NCBI GenBank assembly: GCA_019636335.1 | Contig: JAHBXR010000003.1 | Location: forward strand, 1-64,000 | DNA length: 64,000 nt | Source: Pirellulales bacterium | GTDB taxonomy: Bacteria; Planctomycetota; Planctomycetia; Pirellulales; JAEUIK01 | Reading direction: 5' to 3' | Shown here: piece after piece, positions 61,235 through 64,000 of the stretch | How the letters are laid out: the number at the start of each line of letters is the position of its first letter | Numbering within the stretch: position 1 is the first letter of the stretch | Notes under the pieces: generated by a model | The model's database searches: none | The model's input: the letters and a program-made list of their open reading frames with translations, nothing else | Told to the model about the DNA's origin: nothing | Program-made: the position numbers and the translations under genes

Positions 61235-62320
61235 TCAGACTTCCTGCCCGTCGGGGGATTCGTACAGCCCGACGCAAGGCTCGTGGCGGGTGCCGTGGGC
61301 ATCGGTGACCGAGTACTTGGCCGGCGCCCACATGGCGACCCCGGCGTGATCGCCGTTTTTGCCGAGCAGGTAGAGCTTGAGATTGAACGCGGGACGTCCT
61401 TCCTTGTCGCGCAGACGCGGTTCGGTATGGGCGGCAACGCGGCGCATGACCTCGAGCCCCGCTTCCTGGGGTGACATGCCCCCCCGCATCAACTCGACGG
61501 CGGCGAAGCTGCTGAGGTTGCCCAGGTTGGCTTCGCCACGCCCGGTGCTGCCGCAGGAACCGATCGCGTTGTCGACGTACAGTCCGGCGCCGACGATGGG
61601 CGAGTCGCCGACGCGTCCAGGGATCTTGAAGAACAGTCCGCTCGTCGAGGTGACGCACGAGATGTCGCCCGCGGCGTTCATCGCGGCGCAGTGGATGGTG
61701 CCCGTGGGACGTTTGAAGAACTTGGCCACCTCGGGATCGAGCTCGTTATCGGGAGGCGGCAGCCAGTCATCTTCGTTCGAGCGGGTCTGCTTCCAGTAGA
61801 GCCAGATCTTGCGCGAGCGCTCAGTGAGCAGGTTTTCTTCCGGAAAGCCGTAGGCCCGGGCAAACTCGAGCGCGCCTTCGCCGACGAGCAGGATATGATC
61901 GGTCTCGCGCATGACGAGGCGCGCGACTTTCGAGGGGTTCTTGATGTTGCGCAACGAGGCGACAGCGCCTGCGCGATGCGTGGGGCCGTGCATGACGGCG
62001 GCGTCGAGCTCGACGACGCCGTTCTCGTTCGGCAAGCCCCCCAGGCCGACGGTCATCTCGTTCGGATCGTCTTCGACGATGTTCACGCCGGCGATGGCGG
62101 CGTCGAGCGGGTCGACTCCCTCGAGCATCAACTCGTAGGCGCGTTGCGTGGCTTCGAGCCCGTTGGCCGAAGAGATCGCTTTCACGGGAAACTCGCCGGG
62201 GCGCGGCAGCATGGGGGCCTCCTGTGCCCGAACGGTGGAAGTTAGCTGCGAGCCAATCAGCCCCGAGGCCGTAGCCGCCAAAAACCCACGACGCGAAGAG
62301 CCGAGCGGAGCGAACGACAT
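61235..62320 (-). CDS. Tat-exported N4-(beta-N-acetylglucosaminyl)-L-asparaginase
   Basis: This 361-residue Ntn-hydrolase has a twin-arginine signal (SSRRGFLAATASGLIG). Family motifs are present: GLEATQRAYELMLEG, VGLGGLPNENGVVELDAAVM, then the autocleavage site in TGTIHCAAMNAAGDISCVTSTSG, where the Thr after Gly becomes the N-terminal nucleophile, and KIPGRVGDSPIVGAGLYVD, which binds substrate. It removes N-glycan-linked GlcNAc from Asn, or acts as an isoaspartyl peptidase. Export to the periplasm suggests use of host or environmental glycoproteins. The start at ATG 62320 fits the Tat signal. Confidence 0.9.
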   Translation of the reverse strand: MSFAPLGSSRRGFLAATASGLIGSQLTSTVRAQEAPMLPRPGEFPVKAISSANGLEATQRAYELMLEGVDPLDAAIAGVNIVEDDPNEMTVGLGGLPNENGVVELDAAVMHGPTHRAGAVASLRNIKNPSKVARLVMRETDHILLVGEGALEFARAYGFPEENLLTERSRKIWLYWKQTRSNEDDWLPPPDNELDPEVAKFFKRPTGTIHCAAMNAAGDISCVTSTSGLFFKIPGRVGDSPIVGAGLYVDNAIGSCGSTGRGEANLGNLSSFAAVELMRGGMSPQEAGLEVMRRVAAHTEPRLRDKEGRPAFNLKLYLLGKNGDHAGVAMWAPAKYSVTDAHGTRHEPCVGLYESPDGQEV

Positions 62321-62438
62321 GGATAATTCTTCACGAAGGAACGACGAGGAATATACTCGCCTCTGCCCAACGCGGGAGAGGGGCCGGGGATGTGGGGCAA
62401 ACGTGCGTCTGGCCCGTTCACAACCACTCTGTACCAGC

Positions 62439-63767
62439 CTAATTCTCGATTCCCAGGCGGCGATACTTTTCCTTGTACTTTTCCCACAGCCGGGTGTGCT
62501 TGCTCGACAGATCGACGCGGCGTCCCTGGATAAAGGCCATTTCGACCTGGGTGGGCGTCTCCAGGGGATCGCCATCGGCGATGAACAGGGTGGCGTCCTT
62601 GCCAGAGTCGAGCGAGCCCAGGCGGTCGGCGACGCCGAGGATTTCAGCCGGCGAAAGGGTCACGGCGCGCAAGGCATCGGCCTTGGGCAGTCCATAAGCG
62701 GCCGCCGTGCCCGCCTCGTAGGGCATGTTCTGGGCCTTCGAATGACGATCGTGACCGGCGATGCAGAACTTGACGCCAGCCTGGCGTAGCCGTTCGGCGA
62801 GCGTAAAGGGGGAGTCGTAATCGTCGCTCTCTCGCTGTGGCAGGCGATGCACGCCCGCGATAATCACCGGCACGTCCTGCCGCGTCAGCAATTCGGCACA
62901 GAGGGGAGCATCGTAACCCCCCGCGATGATGAGCTTCACTCGCTCGCGCTGGGCAAAGGCGACGGCGGCTTGAATCTGCGCCACCTCGTCGGCCATGACG
63001 AGCAAGGGAACTTCACCAGCCAGGACGGGAATCATGGCCTCCCAACGCAGATCGTGATCGATGGCGGGACCTTGGCTCGCGGCATGTGCCTCTTTCGCTC
63101 GCTTGTAGGAACGTGCGTCGGCAAAGGTATCGCGCAACAGAGACAGCGAACGATCGCGCGCTTCGAGCTGTTGTTGCGAGGTCTCTTCGATATACCAGGC
63201 GTTGGCCGGGTGCATGCGCGGCCAGTTGATCGCCAGCGCAGCGGGGGAGCGAACCGTCATCTCCTCGTACGTCCAGCCATCGAGATTCATCACGGCCGTC
63301 TGACCGGCGATCACGCCCGGACCGGGCACGACGAGCGCCGTGAGAATGCCCGTGCCGCGCGCGACGGGAAACAACTCGCTGTCGGGATTCACGGCGACTT
63401 GCGCCTTGACGTTCGGATTGACGCTCCCCGTTTCGGCCTGATCGACCGTGGCCCGCACGGCCGGGATCTCGACAATCCCGAGTTGCGTATGAGCGTGGAG
63501 CATGCCGGGATAGACGTGTTTGCCGGTGGCGTCGATCTTCTCGCAGTCGTCGGGCAGGGGGACGTCGGCGCCGATGGCCGCGATTTTGCCCTCGACCAAG
63601 AGCAGCGTGCCTGGGGCGATGTCGGGGCCGCTGACCGGATGAATCGTTCCGCCCACGATGGCGATCGGTTTTTGCTGCGGGGCACCGGGGATCTCATCCG
63701 AGGCACGCAAGACGCGGGTCCCACCGATGACCACCACCATGGCGAGCAAAACTCGAATCGTTCGCAT
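62439..63767 (-). CDS. Secreted amidohydrolase (imidazolonepropionase-like)
   Basis: This 442-residue protein has a signal peptide (VLLAMVVVIGGTRVLRA) and an amidohydrolase fold: IAIVGGTIHPVSGPDIAPGTLLLVEGKIAAIG, the metal HxH in PGMLHAHTQLG, GVHRLPQRESDDYDSPF and IAGHDRHSKAQNMPY later in the barrel, and a C-terminal ILGVADRLGSLDSGKDATLFIADGDPL beta segment. The barrel retains several His/Asp metal ligands. Such exported amidohydrolases occur in pairs in Planctomycetes. It starts 4 bp after the stop of a second one (63772). Confidence 0.88.
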   Translation of the reverse strand: MRTIRVLLAMVVVIGGTRVLRASDEIPGAPQQKPIAIVGGTIHPVSGPDIAPGTLLLVEGKIAAIGADVPLPDDCEKIDATGKHVYPGMLHAHTQLGIVEIPAVRATVDQAETGSVNPNVKAQVAVNPDSELFPVARGTGILTALVVPGPGVIAGQTAVMNLDGWTYEEMTVRSPAALAINWPRMHPANAWYIEETSQQQLEARDRSLSLLRDTFADARSYKRAKEAHAASQGPAIDHDLRWEAMIPVLAGEVPLLVMADEVAQIQAAVAFAQRERVKLIIAGGYDAPLCAELLTRQDVPVIIAGVHRLPQRESDDYDSPFTLAERLRQAGVKFCIAGHDRHSKAQNMPYEAGTAAAYGLPKADALRAVTLSPAEILGVADRLGSLDSGKDATLFIADGDPLETPTQVEMAFIQGRRVDLSSKHTRLWEKYKEKYRRLGIEN

Positions 63768-63771
63768 GGTC

Positions 63772-64000
63772 TTACTCCTCGCTTCCGTGTTGCGCGTGTT
63801 CGTGGTCGGCCTGCTGGTGTCCGCCGTCGTGTCCGTGATCGTGATGGCCGCAGAAGAGATCTTCGCGGGGCCAGAAGTCGTCTTCGCCGCCGCGCGATTC
63901 GCCCGGGCCGCGCATGTCGGCGCCGGATTTGAGAATGCGCTGCACGAGTTGGGCCCGCATGTCGCGGAGCTCGATGCGGCGGGCGATGTCGGCCTCGCGA
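63772..64000 (-). CDS. C-terminal part of an upstream gene, His-rich tail (partial)
   Basis: The frame is open from the window end (64000) to the stop at 63772; about 75 residues are visible. It ends with a His/Asp/Gly-rich tail (CGHHDHGHDGGHQQADHEHAQHGSEE), which could bind zinc, copper or nickel. The preceding visible part reads …READIARRIELRDMRAQLVQ. It is 4 bp from the amidohydrolase gene, so it is probably the first of a two-gene operon and is likely a related amidohydrolase; that assignment rests on context only. Confidence 0.6.
   Translation of the reverse strand, partial: READIARRIELRDMRAQLVQRILKSGADMRGPGESRGGEDDFWPREDLFCGHHDHGHDGGHQQADHEHAQHGSEE

Overview
The window reads as a high-GC chromosomal segment of a planctomycete, most probably Pirellulales-like. 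The main evidence is the two-gene cassette of a planctomycete-type cytochrome/DUF1587-DUF1592-DUF1588-DUF1585 protein followed by a Tat-exported DUF1552 protein (27904-31712). Supporting signs are several ECF sigma/anti-sigma pairs, secreted VCBS and TlpA-like proteins, an ExbB/ExbD operon ending in an alpha/alpha-toroid protein, and many small lipoproteins. I see no rRNA, tRNA, CRISPR array, transposase or phage gene. Identifications rest on motifs read by eye; no database search was possible.

Layout. 1-7091: the end of an unknown gene coupled to a TPR lipoprotein (TadD-like), a secreted VCBS protein, then an ECF sigma / anti-sigma / PDZ module on the minus strand, a 236-bp inverted-repeat element, and a secreted CxxCH protein. 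7571-10561: a minus-strand run of acyl-CoA desaturase, Gfo/Idh-like and aldo/keto reductase-like proteins; the last two lack key catalytic residues. 10999-17012: a plus-strand run of nucleoside deoxyribosyltransferase-like, HD phosphohydrolase, polytopic membrane protein, acyl-CoA synthetase and Nudix hydrolase. 17039-20341: two divergent secreted proteins of unknown role. 20408-25860: enoyl-CoA hydratase/isomerase, PyrK, a pseudouridine synthase, a small lipoprotein, mannose-6-phosphate isomerase, an unknown protein and CutA. 26075-31712: a toroid-methyltransferase fusion, then the planctomycete cytochrome/DUF1552 cassette behind a clear sigma70 promoter. 31738-31947 holds a second copy of the inverted-repeat element between convergent genes. 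31950-37114: a metallophosphoesterase and the housekeeping run rpmE-prfA-prmC-murA. 37467-38422: a Pmp3-type peptide and two TatA-like proteins. 38624-45198: a four-gene envelope operon (giant TPR protein, ExbB/TolQ, ExbD/TolR, toroid protein). 45539-49883: a lipoprotein, an acquired-looking AAA ATPase/nuclease-like gene behind a 43-bp palindrome, a BON protein and a small membrane protein. 50297-56936: two divergent TlpA-type thioredoxin proteins, uvrB and a tiny lipoprotein. 57231-59383: a second ECF sigma / anti-sigma pair and a small secreted protein. 59636-64000: a REC-GGDEF-CBS-CBS regulator, a glycosylasparaginase and two amidohydrolases, the last cut by the window edge.

Most interesting are (a) the two intergenic elements at 5485-5720 and 31738-31947, each made of two inverted ~90-nt units carrying the same short hairpin with compensating base changes; (b) the TPR-ExbB-ExbD-toroid operon, a candidate energised envelope machine; and (c) the palindrome-controlled AAA ATPase/nuclease gene set in AT-rich DNA.
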